DNA of 8,952 nucleotides from positions 1 through 8,952 of the forward strand of contig CALDMQ010000216.1 of assembly GCA_937917505.1 (NCBI GenBank), written 5' to 3'. Positions 1 through 7,073 of this stretch are shown piece after piece (the stretch's first letter is position 1; the number at the start of each line of letters is the position of its first letter). The position numbers and the translations under genes are program-made. Source of the stretch: an uncultured Erysipelotrichaceae bacterium. GTDB lineage: Bacteria > Bacillota_I > Bacilli_A > Erysipelotrichales > Coprobacillaceae. The notes beneath the pieces were generated by a model. That model saw only the letters and a list, made by a program, of their open reading frames with translations. It ran no database searches and had not been told where the DNA came from.

Positions 1-1
1 T

Positions 2-476
2 TTTTGGATTTGTATGATTCAAATGAATGGGTTAGCTTTAATACAAGGATATCAAACATTTTTTATCTCTCCTGAGCCTTTATTACAATGGTTTGTATGG
101 ATTGGTGGGTCAGGTACAACAATTGGTTTATCTTTTGTATTTCGATTTCTTATGAAATCGAACCACAATAAAGATATTGGAAAAACATCGTGGATATCTT
201 CACTTGTGAATATTAATGACAATACCATTTATAGTTATACCTATGTTATGTGTTACAATAACTTGGTTTGCGTTTTCATCAGGATGGTTACATCCTATCT
301 GCATGATGGGAGTATGGACACTACCCTCACCAATAGGAGCATTTATAGTTACGGGTGGAGATTTTCGAGCATTATTACTTAATTTGGGGTTAATAATATT
401 GTCTGTAGTGTGTTATTATCTATTTGCAAAGATTTATGATACGTATCTTTTGAAAGAAGAACAAGATATGTTGTAG
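2..476 (+). pseudogene. PTS lactose/cellobiose-family IIC sugar permease, C-terminal part, frameshifted
   Basis: This is the membrane component of a phosphotransferase system, which imports a sugar across the cytoplasmic membrane while it is phosphorylated by the partner IIB. The upstream end is cut by the window edge. Frame 2 carries WIGGSGTTIGLSF and then DIGKTSWISSLVNIN, the typical sequence that leads into the conserved NEPxIFGLP loop of this family. That loop is absent. Coding resumes in frame 3 from about 216 with a hydrophobic segment (IPFIVIPMLCVTITWF), the SPIGAFIVTGGDFRALLLNLG block, a last membrane helix and a charged tail ending at TAG 474-476. About a dozen residues and the reading frame are lost near 211-216, so frame-2 translation runs into nonsense at 382. 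The missing loop belongs to the substrate-binding region in known members, so the product should be inactive. Family assignment is firm; sugar specificity cannot be read. Confidence 0.8.
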
Positions 477-514
477 ATATAAATAATGGGAACTAGTTTA
501 TTTAATGTATTTGA

Positions 515-616
515 GAGTATACAGATATAAGTGATATTTTCATTGATAGTTTGGTAAGTCGCAAATTAGAAAAAAGTGAAAAAGTATTGAAAAAGGTTGA
601 TGAAGAGTTGTTATAA
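515..616 (+). pseudogene. Possible short gene remnant (about 33 codons)
   Basis: After an in-frame TGA at 512-514, frame 2 is open to TAA 614-616 and encodes a hydrophilic, protein-like peptide containing DIFIDSLVSRKLEKSEK and ending KKVDEELL. The lysine/glutamate-rich amphipathic pattern resembles the C-terminal helix of a real protein more than random AT-rich translation. It has no start codon or ribosome binding site of its own. I do not recognise the family. It lies between the broken permease and the kinase, so it could be the tail of a gene otherwise lost from this operon. It could also be a chance open frame. Confidence 0.3.
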
Positions 617-628
617 ATTATATATAAT
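587..628 (+). promoter_or_regulatory. Weak candidate promoter for the BadF-type kinase
   Basis: Two overlapping readings are possible: TTGAAA (587-592) with TTATAA (611-616) at 18 bp, or TTGATG (597-602) with TATAAT (623-628) at 20 bp. The region is so AT-rich that such matches are expected by chance, and the kinase could instead be co-transcribed with the permease. No copy of the TTCAAGT repeat found at the two other promoters is present here. Confidence 0.25.
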
Positions 629-668
629 TGTGGTAAAAAAGATATTTTTAAGACGAGAGGTGAAATAA

Positions 669-1556
669 ATGTATTATATAGCTATAGATGGTGGGGGTAC
701 AAAAACAGCCTTTGGATTATTTGATGAAAAAGGATGTTTATTAGATAAGATAGAACTTCAAACTTGTCATTTTATTCAGGTGGGGTATGATGGATGTGCA
801 AGGTGTTTGAGTGAAGGTATCAAATATTTGGTAGATAAACATTATCTTGAACCTCAAAATTTATTTATTGGTATTGGTATTGCTGGATATGGTAATGATC
901 AAAACGTGAGAAAACAATTAGAAATACATATACATGAGCGATTGGGTAAATATCGATATGTATTAACAAGTGACATGCATGTTGCATTAATGGGTGCTTT
1001 GAATGGAGAAGATGGCATAGCAACTGTTGCTGGTACTGGTGCAATTGCAATGGCACAAAAAGATAGACAGATAATTCGCTGTGGTGGTTGGGGATATCAA
1101 CTTGGGGATGAAGGATCAGCATATTGGATTGGGAAACAAATTCTTTTTCATTTTTGTAAACAAGCAGATGGTAGAGAAGAAAAAAATGAATTATATGATA
1201 AAATCATGGAAATTTATCATTTAAGTAATCCATATGAAATCATTGCAGTTATGAAAAATTTTGAAAATGAACGGACAGAGGTTGCTAAACTAGCAAAAAT
1301 ATGTGATGAACTCTCTCTAACAAATACAACTTGTCAAAATATTTTAAAGGATGCTGGTTTGCATATTGCATGTTTAGTTAAAGGGTTACAAAAATATTTT
1401 GATAAAGTCCCTCTTGTAACTTATTATGGTGGCGTATTTCATAGTGAATGTATGAAAAATTCTTTTTATCAATATTTGAAAGAGTATGAAATCATAACTC
1501 CTCAACATGATGCATTATATGGTGCATATTTATATGCTAAAAATTATTCAGACTAG
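669..1556 (+). CDS. BadF/BadG/BcrA/BcrD-family sugar kinase, probable N-acetylglucosamine/glucosamine kinase
   Basis: This is a cytoplasmic ATP-dependent kinase of the ASKHA fold, most like the N-acetylglucosamine kinase branch of the BadF family, which would convert free amino sugar to its 6-phosphate. Visible motifs are the phosphate-1 loop DGGGTKT (residues 7-13), a catalytic-type Asp in TSDMHVAL (D102), the phosphate-2/adenosine loop AGTGAIA (121-127), GGWGYQLGDEGSAYWIG (139-155), which is nearly diagnostic of this branch, and YYGGVF (252-257) near the C terminus. The 295-residue length is normal and the frame is intact. The ATG follows AGAGGTGA at 656-663 with 5 bp spacing. The stop codon lies inside the stem of an intrinsic terminator. 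It sits beside a PTS permease and a GH1 enzyme and upstream of a polysaccharide lyase, so it fits salvage of amino sugars from glycans. Exact substrate (GlcNAc, GlcN, GalNAc) is not determined; a different sugar-kinase role remains possible. Confidence 0.85.
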   Translation: MYYIAIDGGGTKTAFGLFDEKGCLLDKIELQTCHFIQVGYDGCARCLSEGIKYLVDKHYLEPQNLFIGIGIAGYGNDQNVRKQLEIHIHERLGKYRYVLTSDMHVALMGALNGEDGIATVAGTGAIAMAQKDRQIIRCGGWGYQLGDEGSAYWIGKQILFHFCKQADGREEKNELYDKIMEIYHLSNPYEIIAVMKNFENERTEVAKLAKICDELSLTNTTCQNILKDAGLHIACLVKGLQKYFDKVPLVTYYGGVFHSECMKNSFYQYLKEYEIITPQHDALYGAYLYAKNYSD

Positions 1557-1583
1557 CCAAAAGTGGGTAGTCTGTTTTTTATT
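1549..1583 (+). terminator. Intrinsic terminator of the kinase gene
   Basis: CAGACTA (1549-1555) pairs perfectly with TAGTCTG (1568-1574). After a G-G mismatch an inner CCA/TGG extends the stem around an AAAG loop. A run of six T follows at 1575-1580. The kinase stop codon (1554-1556) forms part of the left arm. This separates the upstream genes from the GH1-lacI unit. Confidence 0.85.
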
Positions 1584-1601
1584 GTTAGAATGTGATATGA
1601 T

Positions 1602-1658
1602 AAATTCAAGTAAATTATACAAAATTCAAGTAAATAATTATTGTTATTCAAGTGAAAT
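1602..1658 (+). promoter_or_regulatory. Three direct repeats (AAATTCAAGTAAAT type) upstream of the GH1 gene
   Basis: AAATTCAAGTAAAT occurs identically at 1602-1615 and 1622-1635, and a variant ATTCAAGTGAAAT at 1646-1658. All are in the same orientation, with the TTCAAG core at 1605, 1625 and 1647, so spacing is 20 and 22 bp, close to two helical turns. The third copy begins directly after the predicted -35 box. Two more copies with the same 22 bp spacing and the same placement precede the lyase gene. Conserved phasing and position point to a protein-binding array. The binder is unknown: the local LacI protein is a candidate, but direct repeats at about 21 bp are also typical of AraC-like or LytTR-type regulators. 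Confidence 0.65.
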
Positions 1659-1669
1659 CTATACATAAT
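1641..1669 (+). promoter_or_regulatory. Predicted sigma-A promoter of the GH1-lacI unit
   Basis: TTGTTA (1641-1646) and CATAAT (1664-1669) are separated by 17 bp, matching the consensus at 4 and 5 of 6 positions. The third TTCAAG repeat occupies the start of the spacer, which would let a bound protein block or reshape the promoter. Just downstream, TATCATACGATA (1669-1680) is a palindrome with one mismatched pair and a CG, a possible but weak LacI-type operator. Confidence 0.5.
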
Positions 1670-1712
1670 ATCATACGATAAATAAATATCTAGAAAGAGA
1701 GGAATTGTATAA

Positions 1713-2998
1713 ATGTTAAGAAAAGATTTTTTATGGGGTGGAGCAGTTACTGCTCATCAAAGTGAAGGTGCTTATGAAGTTGGTGGAAAAGTACCTGCAG
1801 TTTGCGATTTAACTGTAACAGGTGAGTTTTCTGATTTTAAAGATGGAATTGATAGTTATCATAGATATAAAGAAGATTTTGATTTGTTTCAAGAAATGGG
1901 ATTTAATGCTTATCGTTTTTCTATTGATTGGTCAAGAATGATGAGTGATGAACATACTTATAATGAAGCTGGTTTTGAATTTTATGATCAATTTATTGAT
2001 GCTTTAATTGAAAGAGGAATGGAACCTATACCAACTTTATATCATTTTGAAATATCTTTGTAGAATTGTGTAAAAAGATTGTAGATAGATATGCACATAA
2101 AGTGAAATATTGGATTATTTTTAATGAACAAAATGGTATTTTACAAAAAGGACCAAAGATGTTCTATGGAGCAATGTGTCCAGAAGGATTTAATCCTCAA
2201 ACATTTGATAATCAAATTATGCATAATACACTTATTGCACATAGCTTGGTTAATGAATATATTCATGAAAAAGGATGCAAAGTCATGGGTATGTCAACAA
2301 TCGTACAAAGTTATCCAGAAACTTGTCATCCACTAGATACTTTAGAAAGTATGAAAGCTCAAAGTGAAGCTTATGTTTTCTTAGATGTCTTTGCAAGAGG
2401 TCATTACAATTCATATTATTATGCAAATATGAAAAATGAAGGAACAATGCCTGAAATCTTAGATGGTGATTTAGAAATCTTAAAGAAAGGTGTTACTGAT
2501 TATTTATCAATAAGTTATTATATGTCTACAATTTCTCATGTGGGTGAAGAAAGTTTGACAAATGTCAATGATGTTGTGATCAAGAAAAATCCTTACTTAG
2601 AAATGTCTGAATTTGGTTGGACAATTGATCCAGTTGGTTTAAGAATTACTCTAAGACAATTGTATGATCGTTATGAAATGCCTATTTATATTGTAGAAAA
2701 TGGATTTGGTTATGACGATCAAGTTATCGATGGGCAAATTCATGATGATTATCGTATTGACTACATGAGAAAACATATTGAAGAAATGAAGAAGGCTGTA
2801 GATGAAGGTGTTGATTGTAGAGGATACTTAGCATGGGGACCTGTTGATATTTTAAGCAGTCGTGCACAAATGAAAAAGCGATATGGATTTATCTATGTGA
2901 ATAGAGATAATAAAGACTTAAAAGACATGAAACGTATAAAGAAAGAATCGTTTGATTGGTTTAAAAAAGTTATAGAAACTAACGGAGAAGAATTATAA
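1713..2998 (+). pseudogene. GH1 6-phospho-beta-glucosidase, interrupted by a frameshifting deletion
   Basis: Family 1 glycoside hydrolases of this branch hydrolyse PTS-imported 6-phospho-beta-disaccharides in the cytoplasm. The N-terminal part (frame 3, ATG 1713 after AGAGAGG at 1696-1702) has the GH1 opening FLWGGAVTAHQSEGAY, then YRFSIDWSRM and TLYHFE. The frame then reaches TAG at 2061-2063. From about 2051 coding continues in frame 2 (IFVELCKKIVDRYAHKVKYW), with the acid/base Glu of FNEQN at 2126-2128 and the nucleophile Glu of IVENG at 2696-2698. Near the end is Ser 2855-2857, Lys 2876-2878 and Tyr 2882-2884 (S-x6-K-x-Y), the phosphate-recognition signature of 6-phospho enzymes. Between HFE and FVEL, about 18-20 residues including the usual GGW segment are missing, so this is a deletion rather than a single-base slip. 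The upstream piece lacks all catalytic residues and the downstream piece lacks the first barrel strands, so neither should be active. lacI follows after 13 bp. Confidence 0.85.
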
Positions 2999-3011
2999 GA
3001 GGAGAAAGTTT

Positions 3012-4025
3012 ATGAAAGTGACAATGAAAGATATTGCTCAGAAATTAAATATATCGATTAATGCAGTATCCATTGCATTAAATGAAAAACCTGGTGTCAG
3101 TGATGAAATGCGTTTTCAAATATTAAAAACAGCTGATGAATTGGGATATGTGAATGAAAAAAAGCAATATCTTTCTGCACTTTCTAAATCTAATATTTGT
3201 GTTTTAATGCAAAGTTATTATGCGAATACGGGACATTTTTATTCAATGGTTTTACATGCTATTGTAGAGGAAGCTAAAGAATATGGTTATTATTCGATAT
3301 TAAATTATTTTGAAGAAGTACAATTTATAGTGCCTCAATGTATTGAAGAAAGAAAAGTTGCTGGAATATTAGTAGTAGGAAAAATTTCTGATAATCATTT
3401 AAAGTTATTAAAATTAACAGGGATACCTGTTGTTTTAGTAGATTTTACTTCTTTGTATGATAGTTGTGATTGTGTATTGACACATAATAAACAAGGTGGA
3501 TATATGATGACGAATTATATTATTTCAAAGGGGTATAAAAAAATTGGATTCTTTGGAGATTTAGATTATTCATTAAGTTTTCAAGATCGTTTTTTAGGAT
3601 ATAAGTATGCGTTAGAATTAGCACATATATCTAGTGATATAGATGGTTATATTCAAAAATATTCTTTCTTACATAATATAGAATCATTCATATTAGAAAA
3701 TAAAATTGATGAGATTATCAATGTGTTAAGGAGTAAAGAGTTACCAGAAGTCTTTGTGTGTTCAAATGATTCAAATGCATTTGCTGTAATCTTAGCATTG
3801 ACACAAATGGGTATAAAAGTACCTCAACAGATTGGTGTTACTGGTTTTGATGATACTCCTATATGTGAAAAATCTATTCCTCAAATAACAACAATACAAG
3901 TACAAAAAGAATTAATGGGACAAGTAGCAGTAAGAAAGCTAGTTGATAGAATACATCGTAAAGATGATATTCAAATGACTCAATTATTAAGTGTTAAGTT
4001 GATTGAAAGACATTCTGTAAAATAA
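3012..4025 (+). CDS. LacI-family transcriptional repressor
   Basis: This is a DNA-binding regulator that normally represses sugar genes until a sugar ligand binds. Residues 4-23 form the LacI helix-turn-helix (TMKDIAQKLNISINAVSIAL), followed by NEKPGVS and the LGYVNEKKQYLSALSKS hinge region. The rest is a periplasmic-binding-protein-like effector domain with recognisable blocks such as AGILVVGK, GIPVVLVDF, KGYKKIGFFGD, VFVCSNDSNAFAV and GVTGFDDTPICEKSIPQITT. The 337-residue length is typical and the frame is intact. ATG 3012 has AGAGGAG at 2998-3004; the in-frame ATG 3024 would truncate the HTH, so the first is chosen. It is 13 bp after the GH1 stop and probably co-transcribed with it. Likely targets are its own promoter and that of the lyase. 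The hinge lacks the usual YxPN signature, a small departure from the family norm. Ligand unknown. Confidence 0.93.
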   Translation: MKVTMKDIAQKLNISINAVSIALNEKPGVSDEMRFQILKTADELGYVNEKKQYLSALSKSNICVLMQSYYANTGHFYSMVLHAIVEEAKEYGYYSILNYFEEVQFIVPQCIEERKVAGILVVGKISDNHLKLLKLTGIPVVLVDFTSLYDSCDCVLTHNKQGGYMMTNYIISKGYKKIGFFGDLDYSLSFQDRFLGYKYALELAHISSDIDGYIQKYSFLHNIESFILENKIDEIINVLRSKELPEVFVCSNDSNAFAVILALTQMGIKVPQQIGVTGFDDTPICEKSIPQITTIQVQKELMGQVAVRKLVDRIHRKDDIQMTQLLSVKLIERHSVK

Positions 4026-4030
4026 TAAAT

Positions 4031-4062
4031 ATTCAAGTAAATTAGGATTGAAATTCAAGTGA
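4031..4062 (+). promoter_or_regulatory. Two TTCAAGT direct repeats upstream of the lyase gene
   Basis: ATTCAAGTAAAT (4031-4042) and ATTCAAGTGAT (4053-4063) repeat the element found upstream of the GH1 gene. TTCAAG starts at 4032 and 4054, 22 bp apart, the same spacing as the promoter-proximal pair at 1625 and 1647. The second copy starts immediately after the predicted -35 hexamer, as in the other promoter, and also forms the loop of the hairpin at 4041-4074. Confidence 0.65.
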
Positions 4063-4084
4063 TTCAATCCTAATATTTATTTGT
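4041..4084 (+). terminator. Hairpin after lacI, probable intrinsic terminator overlapping the lyase promoter
   Basis: ATTAGGATTGAA (4041-4052) is perfectly complementary to TTCAATCCTAAT (4063-4074), a 12-bp stem with a 10-nt loop, followed by ATTTATTTGT with seven T in ten bases. It would end the GH1-lacI transcript. The T tract is interrupted, so efficiency is uncertain. The arms contain the predicted -35 and -10 of the lyase promoter, so the palindrome could instead, or also, act as DNA. An alternative smaller hairpin TTGAA-A-TTCAA (4048-4058) is mutually exclusive with it. Confidence 0.55.
4048..4076 (+). promoter_or_regulatory. Predicted sigma-A promoter of the lyase gene
   Basis: TTGAAA (4048-4053) and TAATAT (4071-4076) lie 17 bp apart, matching consensus at 5 and 4 of 6 positions. 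Transcription would begin near 4083, so the hairpin would not be in this transcript. The spacing, and the TTCAAGTGA element abutting the -35 box, match the GH1 promoter exactly. Confidence 0.5.
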
Positions 4085-4088
4085 AGAT

Positions 4089-4102
4089 AGGAAGCGTTTA
4101 CA
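4089..4102 (+). promoter_or_regulatory. cre-like catabolite repression site (CcpA) or LacI-type operator
   Basis: AGGAAGCGTTTACA matches the Gram-positive cre consensus TGWAARCGYTWNCW at 12 of 14 positions, with the CG centre intact. It lies just downstream of the predicted start point, where bound CcpA would block initiation or early elongation. CcpA and other LacI-family proteins read related sequences, so the neighbouring LacI protein could bind here instead. No comparable box is seen at the GH1 promoter. Confidence 0.65.
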
Positions 4103-4118
4103 AAATGGAGGAATAGGT

Positions 4119-7073
4119 ATGCTAAAAAAAATGATGAAAATCTTGTTAAGCTTTGTAATGGTATTGAGTTTAGTATTAACTGGAACAACTACAGTTCATG
4201 CTGCAACTTCAGAACAAGATATTGCAACAATCAAGACTAGATTAAAAGAATATTTTTTAGAACAAGATACAATTGATGATGGTGCTAAAGTAGAAACATG
4301 CTATGTATCTAAGGCTAAAGATTATTTTATACTTATGAAAGATGATGGATCATTTGATGATGTTGATTATGAATCAACTCAAAATGCGAATAGTGGTAGA
4401 CCGTGGGATCCATATCTTGCATTGGATCGTTTACAAGCTATGGCAATTGCTTATCATAAAAAAGGGAATGATCTTTATCAAAATAAAGAGGTTGTTGATA
4501 AATTAAATAAGGCCCTTGTGCATTGGCAAAATGTGAAACCAACCAATACAAATTGGTGGGAAGTTGAAATTGGCGTGCAATTAAGATTTGCAAGAATTGC
4601 TTTATTTATGGATGGAATTATGAGTGATGATGCCATTGATTTTATGTTGGAATCATTAATCAAAAAAGCTCCTGATTGTAGAGGTAATTCTGGACAAAAC
4701 TATATGTGGTATACACAAAACCATATTTATTATCATCTCATGAAAGGAAATGCAAATGATTTAAGAAAGATTGTTGATAATCATCTTTCTAATTGTTTGA
4801 CTATTCAAACAGATGATGGTGTAAAAGAAGCTATTCAAGTTGACAATAGTTTTTATATGCATGGTAAACAATTTTATTCAAATGGATATGGTTTATCAAT
4901 GTTTAGAGATATGAGTTTTTGGATTTATATGTTTAGAGATACTCAATTTTCATTAGGGCAAGATGTTATTGATAGAATGGCTAACTATATGATAGAAGGA
5001 ACAAGTTGGACAATTCGAGGAGATATCATAGAATTATATTTAGGATATCGTCCTTATAATCATCAAGTGGGATATAAGAACTATGCGAGTGCTTACATAG
5101 AACCTTTAGAGAGAATGATAGCCTCTGATTCAAAGCATGCTGTTCAATACCAAATGATATTAGATAATATTACTGGGAAAATTTCTTCTAATGGAAAAGA
5201 CGGGAATTATTATATGTGGCGTTCTGGATATGCCTCTCATATGAGAGATAATTATGGCGTTAATATTAAAATGGATTCTAGAGAATTGATAGGTGGAGAA
5301 TGGCGTGGTAGTTGGCCAGCAGGTGAACCTAATTATTTATCAATTTATTGGACATCTTCTGCTGCTTCTACAATCTCTGTAGATGGTGATGAGTATACAA
5401 ATGTATTCCCAACATATGATTGGACACATACACCAGGAACAACAACACCAACAATGATGCCGACAAGTCATCCGAGTTTAGGTAGATTTAAAAATGGAAT
5501 TTCGTTTACAATTGGTGTTAATGATGGAAAATATGGAAATACTGCATATAAAATGAATAAATATGGAACAACAGTTAATAAAGGATATTTCTTCTTTGAT
5601 GATGAGTTTGTTGCTTTAGGATCAGGAATTTCATCTACAAATGATAATTCTATTCATACAACACTTAATCAAGTTGAAGCTGAGAATTTGATGATAGATG
5701 GTCAATCAGTAAGCAAGGGAAGTGTAAAATCTTATACGCCAAAATATATATATAATGGTAAAGTTGGCTATATTATTCCTGATAATCAATCTGTTACAGT
5801 TTCTTATGATGATCAAAAAGATGTGCCATCTTTATGGTCAGAAGAAGAAAAAGAAAAATTATCTAATGATGTATTTACTGCATGGATAGATCATGGTAAA
5901 AAGCCTAAAAATGCCTCATATAGTTATATTGTTGTGCCAGGGAAAACTGCAGATGAAGTGAAAGCTTACGCAGATAATGTTCCAATTACCATTGTTTCAA
6001 ATACAAACGATGTTCAAGCTGTGAGACATGATGGATTAAAGCAAACTCAAATTAACTTTTATAAAGCAGGTTCATTAGAGTATAAGAATGGGTATACAGT
6101 AACTGTAGATCATCCTTGTAGTCTTATTATTGATGAATCGGGAGATACAAGAAAAATTTCGGTAGCTGTTAATGAAGATGAAGAACATCAAAATGTAAAT
6201 GTGACTGTAAATGATGGACAACTTAAAACATTAACTCACTTTATATCAGGTGCTGTGCCATATGCAGGTCGACCAATAACTCTAAAAGAGGGAACAGACA
6301 ATCGTTATCATGCAAGTTCATATACTCAAGGTCATTCTGTAACTAGGGCTTTTGATAAAGATGAAAAAACTTATTGGGAAAGTCAAACAAATCATGATGA
6401 ATGGATAAGTTTTTATACAGGAAATAAGAAATATGTATCAGATATTTCAGTTCTATGGGGAGAACAATATGCAAGTGCATATGATGTGTATGTATCTCAA
6501 GATGGAAGAACATATGAAAAACTAACTGAGATAACAAATGGTAACGGTCAAAAAGATATTATTTCAATTAATGGAGTTTATTCATATATAAAAATTGTAA
6601 TGAAAGATGGAAATGCTTCACATTTTCAAATTAAAGAAGTTTCATTTGAAACAAGTGATTCATTAGCTCTTCATAAAGATGTTATTGTGAGTTCAACATC
6701 TGCTACAGATACAGGAAATGTTGCATCATTTGCTGTTGATGGTGATAAAGCAACAAGATGGAGCTCTGCTAGAAATAGTGATGATGAATGGATTGTTGTT
6801 GATTTAGGAAAATATTCGCAAATAGATGCACTTTCTATTAAGTGGGAAGCGGCATGTTCTGATAATTATACAATAGAAGTATCATCAGATAATAAAACAT
6901 GGAAAGAAGTTAAAGAAAATTTGAAAACAGATTCAAGTTTATTAGATGAATATAATTTGAAAACACCTGCTTATGGTCGATATGTGAAGATTCATTCAAC
7001 AAAATCTAGAAGCAAACAATATGGTATTAGTATTTATGAAATAGATATTTATGGAAAATATACAAAAGAGTAG
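4119..7073 (+). CDS. Secreted polysaccharide lyase family 8 (hyaluronate/chondroitin/xanthan-lyase type) with two F5/8C domains
   Basis: Extracellular PL8 enzymes cleave uronic-acid polysaccharides by beta-elimination. Residues 1-28 are a signal peptide (KK start, hydrophobic core, cut after VHA). An alpha-helical catalytic domain spans about 32-370, containing TNWWEVEIGV (144-153) and GQNYMWYTQNH (192-202, catalytic-type N194). It also contains NSFYMHGKQFYSNGYG (243-258), where H248 and Y257 keep the nine-residue spacing of the PL8 His/Tyr pair, and R300 in SWTIRGD. The beta-sandwich part includes GGEWRGSWPAGEPNY (392-406) and WTHTPGTTTP (435-444) and runs to about 710. Two F5/8 type C domains follow at about 722-845 and 848-978. 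ATG 4119 has TGGAGG 7 bp upstream. The TAG at 7071 comes at a domain boundary, but four more domains follow at once in another frame, so this is probably the front part of a longer wall-associated protein. The catalytic module looks complete and secretable. Substrate (hyaluronan, chondroitin, xanthan-like) is not resolved. Confidence 0.88.
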   Translation: MLKKMMKILLSFVMVLSLVLTGTTTVHAATSEQDIATIKTRLKEYFLEQDTIDDGAKVETCYVSKAKDYFILMKDDGSFDDVDYESTQNANSGRPWDPYLALDRLQAMAIAYHKKGNDLYQNKEVVDKLNKALVHWQNVKPTNTNWWEVEIGVQLRFARIALFMDGIMSDDAIDFMLESLIKKAPDCRGNSGQNYMWYTQNHIYYHLMKGNANDLRKIVDNHLSNCLTIQTDDGVKEAIQVDNSFYMHGKQFYSNGYGLSMFRDMSFWIYMFRDTQFSLGQDVIDRMANYMIEGTSWTIRGDIIELYLGYRPYNHQVGYKNYASAYIEPLERMIASDSKHAVQYQMILDNITGKISSNGKDGNYYMWRSGYASHMRDNYGVNIKMDSRELIGGEWRGSWPAGEPNYLSIYWTSSAASTISVDGDEYTNVFPTYDWTHTPGTTTPTMMPTSHPSLGRFKNGISFTIGVNDGKYGNTAYKMNKYGTTVNKGYFFFDDEFVALGSGISSTNDNSIHTTLNQVEAENLMIDGQSVSKGSVKSYTPKYIYNGKVGYIIPDNQSVTVSYDDQKDVPSLWSEEEKEKLSNDVFTAWIDHGKKPKNASYSYIVVPGKTADEVKAYADNVPITIVSNTNDVQAVRHDGLKQTQINFYKAGSLEYKNGYTVTVDHPCSLIIDESGDTRKISVAVNEDEEHQNVNVTVNDGQLKTLTHFISGAVPYAGRPITLKEGTDNRYHASSYTQGHSVTRAFDKDEKTYWESQTNHDEWISFYTGNKKYVSDISVLWGEQYASAYDVYVSQDGRTYEKLTEITNGNGQKDIISINGVYSYIKIVMKDGNASHFQIKEVSFETSDSLALHKDVIVSSTSATDTGNVASFAVDGDKATRWSSARNSDDEWIVVDLGKYSQIDALSIKWEAACSDNYTIEVSSDNKTWKEVKENLKTDSSLLDEYNLKTPAYGRYVKIHSTKSRSKQYGISIYEIDIYGKYTKE

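Noticed and set aside
216..382. Continuation of frame 2 past the permease break, encoding a Tyr/Asn-rich tail
   Set aside because: It overlaps the true continuation in frame 3, which shows clear family motifs (TGGDFRALLLNL); the frame-2 tail is out-of-frame nonsense.
1602..1658. CRISPR-like array
   Set aside because: Repeats are only 10-14 bp with 6-10 bp between them and lie exactly at a promoter; no cas genes are present. A regulatory array fits better.
2066..2998. Downstream GH1 piece as an independent gene starting at TTG 2066
   Set aside because: Homology begins upstream of this codon (IFVELCKK from about 2054), no ribosome binding site precedes it, and a GH1 barrel cannot start here.
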